This document shows positions 51,100 to 58,996 of a stretch of DNA of 64,000 bases, piece by piece. The notes beneath the pieces are model-generated. The model was not told where the DNA came from. It ran no database searches and was given only the letters and a program-made list of their open reading frames with translations. This stretch comes from Eggerthella sp. YY7918 (lineage in GTDB: Bacteria > Actinomycetota > Coriobacteriia > Coriobacteriales > Eggerthellaceae), in assembly GCF_000270285.1 (NCBI RefSeq), contig NC_015738.1, positions 2,976,001 to 3,040,000 of the forward strand, in the 5' to 3' direction. Every line of letters starts with the position of its first letter. The first letter of the stretch is position 1. The position numbers and the translations under genes are program-made.

Positions 51100-51768
51100 C
51101 TAAACGTGTGCAAACCGGAGCAGTTCCTGGGCATCCGCTATCACCACATCAGCCTCTTTTTCTTTTAGCTGCTCGGCATCGTGATAGCCCCATGAAACAC
51201 CAATGGAAAAAACTCCCGCATTGCGCGCAACGGCCACATCAACGCCCGAATCCCCTACATAGGCCGTCCGGGCAGGCGTTGAACCGAGTTCTTCTATGGT
51301 GCGCAACAGCCCCGTGGGATCGGGCTTACGCGGGATGGTTTCGCTCTCGCCATGAATGACTTCGAAGAAGTCGGGCAAGTAAAGGTTGATGACATCCTGA
51401 ACGCCCTGGTCAAACTTGTTGGACAACACCCCCAAATGCACGCCCTGTTCCTTGAGCTTGGCAAGAACCTCAGGTATATGAGGGTACGGCACGGTCAGCT
51501 TGTTGCCGATGATGGGGTACAGTTCTTTCCAGCGGCGCATCGCCGTTTCGGCCTGCTCGGGTGTGGCGGTTGAAGGGACCGCCTGATACATGAGCGCCTG
51601 CACGCCATTGCCCACAAAGCTGTGTATCTCTTCCTCGGTCCGCGCAGGAAATCCCTGGTCTTGCAATGCGGCGTTGGTAAGAACGACAAGATCGGGCAAC
51701 GTATGCAGAAGCGTTCCGTCAAGGTCGAAGATAAGCGTGTCGAAACAAGGAGATATCTGGGTGTCCAT
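51100..51768 (-). CDS. HAD-superfamily phosphatase (phosphoglycolate phosphatase-like)
   Basis: A 222-residue HAD hydrolase. Motif I FDLDGTLLHT holds the nucleophile Asp, motif II is VLSNK, motif III the Lys in RKPDP, and motif IV YVGDSGVDVAVARNAG. The helical cap lies between motifs I and II (type C1), as in Gph and PpaX. It probably removes phosphate from a small metabolite, perhaps 2-phosphoglycolate. The start is ATG 51768 after GGGAG rather than 51798. It is cotranscribed with the VanZ gene. Confidence 0.9.
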   Translation of the reverse strand: MDTQISPCFDTLIFDLDGTLLHTLPDLVVLTNAALQDQGFPARTEEEIHSFVGNGVQALMYQAVPSTATPEQAETAMRRWKELYPIIGNKLTVPYPHIPEVLAKLKEQGVHLGVLSNKFDQGVQDVINLYLPDFFEVIHGESETIPRKPDPTGLLRTIEELGSTPARTAYVGDSGVDVAVARNAGVFSIGVSWGYHDAEQLKEKEADVVIADAQELLRFAHV

Positions 51769-51842
51769 AGGTGTTGCTCCCAATCGTCGATATCGCATCG
51801 AATAGCGCGAAACCCGCCGCAGCGGGTTTCGGTTGTATGCTC

Positions 51843-51890
51843 TGGAGCGGGTGACGGGACTCGAACCCGCGAATACAAGCTTGGGAAGCT
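51843..51890 (-). pseudogene. Diverged 3'-half copy of tRNA-Gly (possible attachment-site remnant)
   Basis: These 48 bases match the 3' half of the intact tRNA-Gly at 52074: the anticodon loop TTCCCAA, T-arm GGGTTCGAGTCCCGT and CGCTCCA end, with a few substitutions and one extra base. The 5' part does not fold: the anticodon stem is broken and no GCGGGTG exists to pair with the acceptor. A duplicated tRNA 3' half is what integration by a tyrosine recombinase leaves. tRNA finders may call a poor tRNA here. Confidence 0.7.
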
Positions 51891-51968
51891 ATTTCCATCC
51901 CGAGCTCCATTTCCGAGAAAACCGCTCGTCACCTGCAAAATCGCTTTTAGAGTTTAGCGCATGGCGAG

Positions 51969-51992
51969 AAGTTCGTCAAAAAGTTCGTCAAA
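51969..51992. repeat. Tandem 12-base repeat AAGTTCGTCAAA
   Basis: Two exact head-to-tail copies lie between the tRNA-Gly fragment and the intact tRNA-Gly. Short direct repeats in this position resemble arm-type binding sites of tyrosine integrases. Their use by the integrase at 52228 is inferred. Confidence 0.5.
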
Positions 51993-52025
51993 TTTCAACT
52001 GTTTTCAAAACTGGACATCTGCAAG

Positions 52026-52065
52026 AGAAAAATCGAAGGGCACCGACAAACGCCGATGCCCTTCG
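52026..52065 (-). terminator. Terminator of tRNA-Gly
   Basis: On the minus strand CGAAGGGCATCGG pairs with CCGGTGCCCTTCG-type sequence, followed by ATTTTTCTCTT. It lies directly downstream of tRNA-Gly. Confidence 0.75.
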
Positions 52066-52073
52066 TTGATTGC

Positions 52074-52147
52074 TGGAGCGGGCGACGGGACTCGAACCCG
52101 CGGTACAGGCTTGGGAAGCCTGGGCCTTACCACTTGGCGACGCCCGC
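52074..52147 (-). tRNA. tRNA-Gly (anticodon CCC)
   Basis: A 74-base gene with encoded CCA. Acceptor arms GCGGGCG and CGCCCGC pair fully; the anticodon loop TTCCCAA is closed by CAGGC/GCCTG; the T-arm contains GGGTTCGAGTCCC. It lies next to an integrase and near a diverged copy of its own 3' half. Confidence 0.97.
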
Positions 52148-52227
52148 AATTCATTCGCTGACTAAACGCAGCGCTTGAATTATAACGCATCCCAAGCAAA
52201 ACGCAGCGGAATACAAAAGTTCCAAAA

Positions 52228-53598
52228 CTATGCGGCCTGCGGCAGCGATTCGAGCCGTGAGACGTACCTGTTGGATAGCTCCCTGCTTGTCGAGGGGATG
52301 TAGCCCACATAGAGGTCGAGCGTATAGGACGGCGACGCGTGTCCGAGGATGACGGAGATGGTCTTGATGTTCTCGCCGCGAGCGAGGTTGATGGTGGCGA
52401 ACGTATGCCGCAGCGCGTAGGGGCGCACGCCCTCGAACCCCACCTTCTCCACGAACCTTTGCCACTGCTTCTTGAGCACGTTGTAGGTGAGGGGCTTGTC
52501 AAGTTCTCCCACGAGAGGCGTGCTTGGGCCGGGCCTGATGCCCATGGCGCGCAGGCGTCTGCTCTTCTCCTCTATCCATCTGCCTATCTCGCGGGAGGTG
52601 TAATCGTCGATAGGAACCGTGCGGTACGACGAATCGGACTTCGTATACTCAACGATTTCCGCCGTCCCGTGTTCGAGCGACCCGGTGATTCTCGCCGAAG
52701 GGACGCCGCCGACGTTGACGCCGCCCATCTTCAAAGCGAGTGCTTCCTCGGGGCGCATCCCGCTGGAGAAAAGGGCGAGGCACGCCACCTTGAAAGGCGA
52801 CAGGGGAAGCGCCTTCACTTCGTGGAGGAACCGCGCCGCATCCTCCTCCATGAGAGGGTCGATGAGCGGGCGGCTCTTCTTGAAGTTCTTGGAGAGGAAG
52901 CGCGCCTTCGCCACGTTCTTCTGCACGAGCTCCCTATCCAGCGCGTCGTTGAGGATCTCGCGGCAGAATTTGAGGATTTTGTGCTGCATATCGGGCCCGG
53001 CAACGCGCGGGGAGCCGAGCGGCTTCTTCTTCCGTCGATTCCCCTCGCGCACCGCCTGCTCGCGTTTCCTTTTCCATTCCTCCACGCGCTCGTTTGCCCA
53101 CCGCCGCGAAATCTCGGGCACCTGAAGCAGGCATCGCTCCACGTCCATCGCCGTCAAATCGCGAAGGGGGATAAGCCCTATTACCTCACGCAGGTACTCG
53201 GCGTATCGCCGCTCGTTGGCTAGGGTTTGCCTTCCTATGGCCCCATTGCTGCGGAGCGCAATGTAACGCTCAACGTACTCTCCGAAAGGCGTTGCGGGAC
53301 TCAGCGGTGAAACGTCTTGCGCCCCAATGCCCACCCCCGTCGTCCTATCTTCAAGCATTCTGTTGGCATCTTCCTCGAACTCGGCGATGCGCGCCCTGAG
53401 TTCTTCGCGCTTGTTGCGGGCGAACACCGTCCGCGACAGCTTCTTGCGCCCCATGACCCCCTGGAACTCGGCGGGCACCCTGATGCGCAGTTCGTAGGCG
53501 GTCGCTTTCGGGTCGTCGCGCTTCCTGCGGGGAAGCCCCTTCGCCTTCCTCGCCTCATCGAGATCCACGGGCTTGTCGCATTTGAGCGTCTTCGTCAT
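52228..53598 (-). CDS. int: Site-specific tyrosine recombinase (integrase)
   Basis: A 456-residue phage/ICE-type integrase: arm-binding and SAM-like core-binding domains, then a catalytic domain. The first catalytic Arg lies in SSGMRPEEALALKMG, the second in RPYALRHTFATINL (the usual His before Leu-Arg is Tyr here), followed by LGHASPSYT and the nucleophile Tyr near DLYVGY. The start is ATG 53598 after GGAGGAGA. It overlaps the HTH gene upstream by 44 bases, so they are coupled. Its stop lies 80 bases from tRNA-Gly, a preferred target of such enzymes. Confidence 0.95.
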   Translation of the reverse strand: MTKTLKCDKPVDLDEARKAKGLPRRKRDDPKATAYELRIRVPAEFQGVMGRKKLSRTVFARNKREELRARIAEFEEDANRMLEDRTTGVGIGAQDVSPLSPATPFGEYVERYIALRSNGAIGRQTLANERRYAEYLREVIGLIPLRDLTAMDVERCLLQVPEISRRWANERVEEWKRKREQAVREGNRRKKKPLGSPRVAGPDMQHKILKFCREILNDALDRELVQKNVAKARFLSKNFKKSRPLIDPLMEEDAARFLHEVKALPLSPFKVACLALFSSGMRPEEALALKMGGVNVGGVPSARITGSLEHGTAEIVEYTKSDSSYRTVPIDDYTSREIGRWIEEKSRRLRAMGIRPGPSTPLVGELDKPLTYNVLKKQWQRFVEKVGFEGVRPYALRHTFATINLARGENIKTISVILGHASPSYTLDLYVGYIPSTSRELSNRYVSRLESLPQAA

Positions 53599-53941
53599 TC
53601 TCTCCTCCATCTTCGCGCCTGTTCAGATAGCGTAGGAGGCAGAGCTTGGGAACCAGCCACTTCGACCCGAACTTGACCCCGCGCATCTCGCCCGCCGCCA
53701 ACAGCTTCCTCACGCCCTGCGACGTGAGGCCCGTGAACTCGGCTATCTGGCAGGGGGTCATCATGTAGGGGTACGGTTCGAGCGCGGGCAGGAACAGCCC
53801 GCCAGGGTCGGCCCCGCAAAGCGCCTCGTCGTCAAACGCCGCCTCCGCGCGACGCTCATAATGAGCCATTTCGGCAGAGCGCGAAACGATGCGATTTTCC
53901 GCATCGCATGCTTGACAAGGGACGAAAGGCCGCGCGGTCAT
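53555..53941 (-). CDS. HTH protein, excisionase-like
   Basis: A 128-residue protein. The N-terminal 55 residues have a Cys pair (CQACD) and no known fold. The C-terminal half is a MerR/Xis-type helix-turn-helix (MMTPCQIAEFTGLTSQGVRK, then GEMRGVKFGSKWLVPK), as in excisionases and small element regulators. It starts with a four-base overlap (ATGA) to the MazF-like toxin and overlaps the integrase start, so the three genes form a coupled unit. It may direct excision, regulate the unit, or take the place of an antitoxin. Confidence 0.7.
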   Translation of the reverse strand: MTARPFVPCQACDAENRIVSRSAEMAHYERRAEAAFDDEALCGADPGGLFLPALEPYPYMMTPCQIAEFTGLTSQGVRKLLAAGEMRGVKFGSKWLVPKLCLLRYLNRREDGGENDEDAQMRQARGSR

Positions 53942-54450
53942 CTCCTCACGACCTTGTAGTCGTAGCCCGTGCGGGTATTGCAGATGGTGCAGGGCTCGCG
54001 TTGCTCCTGCTCGAAGTCCGCGCGCCACACCAGGTAGTCGTCCGAGTCGCAGAACGTCTGATGGCACTTCCTGCACAGCGTGAGCAGCATGAAGTCGTCT
54101 CCCGGCCCTTTGAGCCCCAGGCTCACGGCGAGTGCAGCGTCCACAAGCCTCATCTGCTCGGCGCCGATGTGCCCCGCCCTCCCGCGCAGGCGCAGCTTGT
54201 CGATGGTGCGCAGCTGCTCCAGGAGGGCGACCGAGCCCTCCCTGAGCCCGGCCGACGCGGGCACGGGTACGTGCACGGGGAGGTTCGCCTTGGGCTTGCC
54301 GGTTATGGCGGCGACGATGATAGTTTTGCTGCGCCTGTTGCCCGCATCGTTTTGCACGACGAGGACGGGACGCGTGCCTCCCTGCTCGCATCCCAGAACG
54401 GGGTCGAGGAAAGCGAAAAACACATCGCCCCTGCGCGGATGGTCGTCCAT
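53938..54450 (-). CDS. MazF/PemK-family protein with C-terminal zinc ribbon
   Basis: A 170-residue protein. Residues 5-115 are a MazF/PemK toxin fold (RRGDVFFAFLDPVLGCEQGG, RPVLVVQND, TIIVAAITGK, then LLEQLRTIDKLRLRG), a family of mRNA- or tRNA-cleaving endoribonucleases. Residues 120-170 add a treble-clef-like segment with two Cys pairs (CRKCHQTFCDSDD and CTICNTRTGYDYK). No MazE/PemI antitoxin precedes it; instead an excisionase-like gene follows with a four-base overlap. AAGGAGGTG before the ATG at 54450 is strong. RNase activity is inferred. Confidence 0.8.
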   Translation of the reverse strand: MDDHPRRGDVFFAFLDPVLGCEQGGTRPVLVVQNDAGNRRSKTIIVAAITGKPKANLPVHVPVPASAGLREGSVALLEQLRTIDKLRLRGRAGHIGAEQMRLVDAALAVSLGLKGPGDDFMLLTLCRKCHQTFCDSDDYLVWRADFEQEQREPCTICNTRTGYDYKVVRR

Positions 54451-54692
54451 GAGGCACCTCCTTCGTTTCAATATGTAACTGCGGCCGAGAGTCGGGGTCG
54501 TCCGACCCGCGGCCGCCTGAAACGCCGCTTCCGCGGCTCCCGCTCGCCCACGAGGCCCCTCATGGCGTGGCGCGCTCTTGACCTTGCAAGGGCGGGCGGG
54601 TATGGGGCTGTCAAGGTTCCATCGAGGGATTTCCTCCCTCATAGAGACGGACAGCTAGGTGGGCGAAACGGAACCCCGCACGGAGAAAAACA

Positions 54693-55145
54693 CTAGAAAC
54701 CGGAAGAGAGAATCTCTTTCAGGTTCTCTCGCGCAAGACTGATGCTGCGTCTCACTGCGCGATCGGAGCACCTCTCTACTTCGGCTATCTTCGCCGTGGG
54801 CATACCAAGCAAGTGCCTCATCAGAAAACGCCTGCGTTGTGCGGCGGGTATCTGCTGGAACGCTTGAAACAGCGCTTCGGATTCCAGCTTCTCCATAAAG
54901 ATTAACTCTGGGTCTTTTTCGGGATTGTTGGGGGCAAGAGAGGCTTCGTCCATCGACGCCAAGTGTAGTGAGTGTCTTGTCTCGCGGCGCTCCGTTCGCC
55001 AGAACTCACGCTGAAGTTCCTCTATGCCCTCGAATACTTGCCTGGGCAGATTTATCTCGGTTCGTTTGCCGTCAGGCGTCCTCACCACAATGCGATATTG
55101 GGCTTGGGAGTCGTCAATGTTCCTGCTTTCGTAAAATCGGGCCAT
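54693..55145 (-). CDS. Sigma-70 region 4-like protein of a mobile element
   Basis: A 150-residue protein. The N-terminal third (RIVVRTPDGKRTEINLPRQV) resembles small element proteins. The C-terminal 80 residues are a sigma region 4-type helix-turn-helix (ALFQAFQQIPAAQRRRFLMR, then MPTAKIAEVERCSDRAVRRS). Such proteins in Clostridia and Coriobacteria conjugative elements act as element-specific transcription factors. No region 2 is present, so it is not a complete sigma factor. It precedes the mazF-HTH-int unit by 242 bases, which hold no recognised gene. Confidence 0.75.
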   Translation of the reverse strand: MARFYESRNIDDSQAQYRIVVRTPDGKRTEINLPRQVFEGIEELQREFWRTERRETRHSLHLASMDEASLAPNNPEKDPELIFMEKLESEALFQAFQQIPAAQRRRFLMRHLLGMPTAKIAEVERCSDRAVRRSISLARENLKEILSSGF

Positions 55146-55271
55146 ATATTGCTCCTTCGGTTCAGACCCGCAGGAGCAACCGGCCGAAAGCGCAAAAAAG
55201 GACGGGCAGGACGTTTGGCTCCTGTCCGTCTGGCGGATCGGCGGGTATTTATTTACATCCTCAAGGATGTG

Positions 55272-55421
55272 CTACGTTTTGGGCAAATTCGTTATGCGCA
55301 TAGTCCCATTGCTCTCGAACGTAAGCACGGTAAGCTGGCCCTTGCGTACTATTTCTACGCGACGCAGCTTTCTATCTGCCCGACAGACGAGCTTGCCGAG
55401 CGCATTCCTTACGTCTTGCAT
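55272..55421 (-). CDS. Small element-associated protein
   Basis: A 49-residue basic protein beginning MQDVRNALGKLVCRADRKLR and ending in a beta hairpin (QLTVLTFESNGTMRITNLP). I do not know its family, but small proteins of this kind often sit upstream of sigma-like genes in integrative elements. GAGGAGGTGG before the ATG at 55421 is a very strong ribosome site, which supports translation. No function is assigned. Confidence 0.55.
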   Translation of the reverse strand: MQDVRNALGKLVCRADRKLRRVEIVRKGQLTVLTFESNGTMRITNLPKT

Positions 55422-55968
55422 ACAGCCACCTCCTCTCTGACGGAGCATGATGTCATGTTTGACCACATAGCGTCCCGACTTGAAAAGTCAAAATTCTGTC
55501 TGGTTCGACAATGGTGCTCCGCAGACTGTCGATCTTGGGGTGCTCTACGAGACGGATGGGTAATGCATCGTCACCGCTAAACTGACGGAAGATTCTCGCT
55601 CGGTCTATCGGTTCGCAAGTGTTTAGGGTTGTTGCGGGAGATTTTGCTTACGCCACAACAACCCCTTGGGCGTCATGCTGCAGCACAATGCATAAATATC
55701 CAATATTTTGTCTTAAAGGTTGTTGGAGCGATTCTGCTACTTTTCGGTCTTTGGCATGAAGCTGGAACGGAATATCGAGCGGGAGTTTAACTCGATATCC
55801 TTTTCGACAAGCTTTAACAAGAAAGAAATGAATTGCATTATGATGCAAAGAGCCAAGCGATAGTCCTGATGAACGAAGTACAAAGCGCGACTTTAATCTG
55901 AGGGTGAAATCTGCGACTTGCGCTAAACTGCGAATGTCGACAGTTATAATACGGAGTGACGTATCGAA
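55422..55968. other. A+T-richer gap with three hairpins, no gene seen
   Basis: This 547-base stretch has no convincing reading frame. It holds an inverted repeat GGGTTGTTG/CAACAACCC near 55626-55663, a terminator-like hairpin (GGATATCGAG-type arms near 55772-55801) and a TTATAATACGG element near 55944. It probably marks the junction between the integrase module and the operon to the right, and may contain remnants of lost genes. Confidence 0.5.
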
Positions 55969-56688
55969 TCAAGATTCCGTCAAAGAGCCTGCTGTTGTCG
56001 TTATGAGGAGATTGAAAAATGGCACAAATGCCCATTGTCCGTTGCAGGAATATGATCTTTTTGATTTAAGCAGTTGGGCATGGTAGCGCCCAACAACCAG
56101 TTCTTTGGGTTGGTTGTTGGGACGATGTGAATCCAGATAAAACATGACCTCGCAATCAGTGAAATCGAGCCACTTCCCATACGTTGGAAACCATGCCTTG
56201 TAGACAGATTCTTTCGCGCTGAAAGTCAGCCTATCCCAAGATATATTTGGCTGACTGCAGGTAAGCTCACCCATCTGTTTTATCTCCTTCTTGCTCATTA
56301 TCAAACTGTATATCTCTGATTCAATGGGGTTATTCGGCTCGGCGTCAATCCCGATAGTTCGAAATCGGTAATCTGAGGTGACTGCGGCAGCGGCATATCC
56401 TCTGCAATGCGTAATGCTCCCGCATATGTTTTTGGGCCAAATCGGTTCTCGGTTGGTACCGATGAGGATAGGAGGGTCATTGAAGCCCAGATGCGAGAGA
56501 GCGTTGCGAGCACATTTGCGCCCAACGGAAAACTCTTTCAGGCGTTTAGAAGAAAAACTTCGTGATATTTCCTTTTCTTTCCCAATAAGAGGAAAACCGT
56601 AAAAAGACCCCAGGTATTCTGAAGAAAACACTTCCTCTGGTAGTAAGGAGGCTAAAAAACCGGAATTGAATTTAGGAAAGCCAATCAC
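55969..56688 (-). CDS. 4'-phosphopantetheinyl transferase (Sfp/EntD type)
   Basis: A 239-residue transferase that moves phosphopantetheine from CoA to a serine of acyl- or peptidyl-carrier proteins. The conserved blocks are CGSITHCRGYAAAAV, TIGIDAEPN with the Mg-binding Asp, and WDRLTFSAKESVYKAWFP, the hallmark of the Sfp/EntD class that serves NRPS, PKS and siderophore systems (not the short AcpS class). The start is GTG 56688 with AGGGGTGGT upstream. It ends the metK-cysK-ahcY operon, 41 bases after ahcY. Two sampled 60-base lines are 48% and 40% G+C, far below ahcY. No carrier protein is encoded in the window. Confidence 0.9.
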   Translation of the reverse strand: MIGFPKFNSGFLASLLPEEVFSSEYLGSFYGFPLIGKEKEISRSFSSKRLKEFSVGRKCARNALSHLGFNDPPILIGTNREPIWPKNICGSITHCRGYAAAAVTSDYRFRTIGIDAEPNNPIESEIYSLIMSKKEIKQMGELTCSQPNISWDRLTFSAKESVYKAWFPTYGKWLDFTDCEVMFYLDSHRPNNQPKELVVGRYHAQLLKSKRSYSCNGQWAFVPFFNLLITTTAGSLTES

Positions 56689-56729
56689 AGCACCACCCCT
56701 AGTATGAACTATACACCCTTGTATACACT

Positions 56730-57986
56730 TTAAAAGTTCCAGCTGTTCATGTAGGCGATCTGCTCCTCGGTGAGGGTGTCTATCTTCACGCCCAGAGTCT
56801 CCAGCTTCACGCGCGCCACGCCGTCGTCGATGGCGGCGGGCACGTCGTACACCTTGTTCTCCAGCTCGCCCGCATGCTGGAAGAGGTACTCGGCCGCGAG
56901 CGCCTGGTTCGCGAAGCTCATGTCCATGACGGACGCCGGGTGCCCCTCGGCGCAGCTCAGGTTCACGAGGCGCCCCTGCGCCAGGACGATGACCGTGCGC
57001 CCGTCGGCAAGCGTGTACTCCTCCACGAGCGGCTTGATCTCCTCCACCTTCACGGCGTGCTCGCGCAGCCACTCCAGGTTGATCTCGCTGTCGAAGTGCC
57101 CGGAGTTGCACACGATGGCGCCGTCCTTCATGTTCTCGAACGCGGGCGCGTCCACCACCTTGCAGTTGCCGGTGACCGTCACCCACACGTCGGCGAAGCG
57201 CGCCGCCTCGGCGGCGGGCATGACCTCGTAGCCCTCCATGTGCGCCTCCAGCGCCTTCAGCGGGTCCACCTCGCACACGATCACGCGCATGCCCATGCCC
57301 TTGGCGCGCAGGGCGAGCCCGCTGCCGCAGTAGCCGTAGCCCGAGATCACGATGGTGCGCCCGCACAAAAGGCGGTTCGTGGCGCGCACGATGCCGTCGA
57401 GCGTGGACTGGCCCGTGCCGTAGTGGTTGTCGAAGCAGTGCTTCGTGTTCGCGTCGTTGACGTTGAACACGGGGTAGCCCAGCGTGCCCTCCTTCGCCAT
57501 GGACACAAGGCGCACCACGCCCGTGGTGGTTTCCTCGGTGCCGCCGATGACGCCTTCCAGCTTGTCAATGTGGGTGGTGTGCAGCGCGGTGTCCAGGTCG
57601 GCGCCGTCGTCCATGATGATCTGCGGGTTCGTGGCGATGACCGCGTCGATGTGGCGGCGGTAGGTGTCCATGTCCTCGCCGGTGACGGCGAACACCTTGA
57701 TGCCGAAGTCGCGCACGAGCGAGGCGGCGGTGTCGTCTTGGGTGGAAAGCGGGTTGCTGGCGCACAGCGCCACCTCGGCGCCCGAGGCCGCCAGCGCGCG
57801 CATGAGGTTCGCCGTCTCGGTGGTCACGTGCATGCACGCGCCGATGCGCACGCCCTCAAGCGGGCGCTCCTTCGCGAAGCGCTCGCGGATGGACGCCAGC
57901 ACGGGCATGTCGCGCGCCGCCCACTCGATGCGGGCAAGCCCTGCGTCGGCAAGGTCGATGTCTTTGATGTCGTAGCTCTCGGTCAT
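56730..57986 (-). CDS. ahcY: Adenosylhomocysteinase
   Basis: A 418-residue SAH hydrolase that splits S-adenosylhomocysteine to adenosine and homocysteine, removing the inhibitor of methyltransferases. It has CMHVTTETANLMRAL, NVNDANTKHCFDNHYGTGQS (substrate and NAD sites), the Rossmann loop GYGYCGSGLALRAKGMG and the C-terminal FQHAGELENKVYDVP. Length and motifs are normal. It is very G+C-rich and has long antisense open frames as a result. It lies in an operon between the cysK-like gene and the phosphopantetheinyl transferase. Confidence 0.97.
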   Translation of the reverse strand: MTESYDIKDIDLADAGLARIEWAARDMPVLASIRERFAKERPLEGVRIGACMHVTTETANLMRALAASGAEVALCASNPLSTQDDTAASLVRDFGIKVFAVTGEDMDTYRRHIDAVIATNPQIIMDDGADLDTALHTTHIDKLEGVIGGTEETTTGVVRLVSMAKEGTLGYPVFNVNDANTKHCFDNHYGTGQSTLDGIVRATNRLLCGRTIVISGYGYCGSGLALRAKGMGMRVIVCEVDPLKALEAHMEGYEVMPAAEAARFADVWVTVTGNCKVVDAPAFENMKDGAIVCNSGHFDSEINLEWLREHAVKVEEIKPLVEEYTLADGRTVIVLAQGRLVNLSCAEGHPASVMDMSFANQALAAEYLFQHAGELENKVYDVPAAIDDGVARVKLETLGVKIDTLTEEQIAYMNSWNF

Positions 57987-58037
57987 GGCGCTTCTTTCTT
58001 ATGTTATCGACTGATCCTATGTCTGGTTTGGCGTCGA

Positions 58038-58967
58038 TTAATCCTCAAACAATTCAGTGGAAAAATATCGTTCGCCCGTATCGGGCAGTAAAGTAACCAC
58101 TGTCTTGCCCGAACCAAGTTGCCGAGCAAGCTGACGTGCGGCAACCACATTTGTACCGCCCGATACGCCGCAAAGCAAACCCTCCTCACGAGCAAGCGCG
58201 CGAGCCTCGTTGATAGCTTCCTCATCGGAAACCACGCAGATATCGTCATAGATGCCCTGATCAAGGATATCGGGAATAAGCCCATCGCCGATACCCATCT
58301 GCAAATGCGTTCCGACGCTTCCTCCCGAAAGAATCGCTGCGCTCTCCGGCTCAACGGCCCAAATGCATACATCAGGAAAAAGACGTTTGAGTGCCTGCCC
58401 TATACCGGAAATAGTACCACCTGTACCAATGCCCGAGCAGAATCCATGTATGGGCCCCTTCACGTCCTCTAAGATCTCAAGTGCTGTATGATAGCGATGC
58501 GCTAGTAAATTATCCCTGTTCTCGAACTGCTGTGGCACGTAAACACGAGGATCCTCGCTAGCCATACGCTTAGCCAGAGCGATGCATTTGGATATGCACT
58601 CTCCAATATCGCCAGCATCATGTACGACAATTACCTCAGCACCATAGTGGCGAACAAGCTTACGACGCTCTTCCGACACGCTGTCTGGCATAATGATGCG
58701 CGCACGATAACCGCGCACAGCACACACAAGCGCGAGCCCTATACCTTGATTGCCGCTTGTAGGTTCAACGATAATACTATCTGGCCCAATTTCGCCGCGG
58801 CGTTCGGCGGATTCAATCATCTGTAATGCCGTGCGCGTTTTAATGGAGCCTCCTACATTAACGCCCTCAAACTTAACGAGTATCTGTGCGGCATTCGCTT
58901 CAGATAACCGATTGAGACGAACGAGAGGTGTATGCCCCATGGCTTGCAGCACATTATCGTAAATCAT
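58038..58967 (-). CDS. cysK: Cysteine synthase-like PLP enzyme
   Basis: A 309-residue fold-type II PLP enzyme. The Schiff-base lysine is in VGGSIKTRTA near residue 43, the substrate loop is EPTSGNQGIGLAL (Gln where classic CysK has Thr), the phosphate loop GTGGTISG and the ring-nitrogen Ser in GVSGGTN. It most likely makes cysteine from O-acetylserine and sulfide. Related enzymes make diaminopropionate precursors or cystathionine, and the altered loop leaves this open. GGAAGGAG precedes the ATG, 29 bases after metK. Sampled lines are about 48-58% G+C, between its neighbours. Confidence 0.88.
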   Translation of the reverse strand: MIYDNVLQAMGHTPLVRLNRLSEANAAQILVKFEGVNVGGSIKTRTALQMIESAERRGEIGPDSIIVEPTSGNQGIGLALVCAVRGYRARIIMPDSVSEERRKLVRHYGAEVIVVHDAGDIGECISKCIALAKRMASEDPRVYVPQQFENRDNLLAHRYHTALEILEDVKGPIHGFCSGIGTGGTISGIGQALKRLFPDVCIWAVEPESAAILSGGSVGTHLQMGIGDGLIPDILDQGIYDDICVVSDEEAINEARALAREEGLLCGVSGGTNVVAARQLARQLGSGKTVVTLLPDTGERYFSTELFED

Positions 58968-58996
58968 GGAACTCCTTCCAAGGGGGTGCTAGCCCC

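Noticed and set aside
51843-51932. Functional second tRNA-Gly or a class II tRNA
   Set aside because: The anticodon stem has only three pairs, and no 5' acceptor strand complements CACCCGC; it fits a diverged 3'-half copy better.
56689-57366. N-terminal extension of the phosphopantetheinyl transferase frame to 465 residues
   Set aside because: The added part overlaps ahcY out of frame and reads as Arg/Gly/Ala-rich composition; the GTG at 56688 has a ribosome site and gives the normal family length.
56874-58091. 405-residue plus-strand open frame opposite ahcY
   Set aside because: High G+C third positions in ahcY remove stop codons from the opposite strand; the translation is Val/His/Arg/Ala-rich with no domain.
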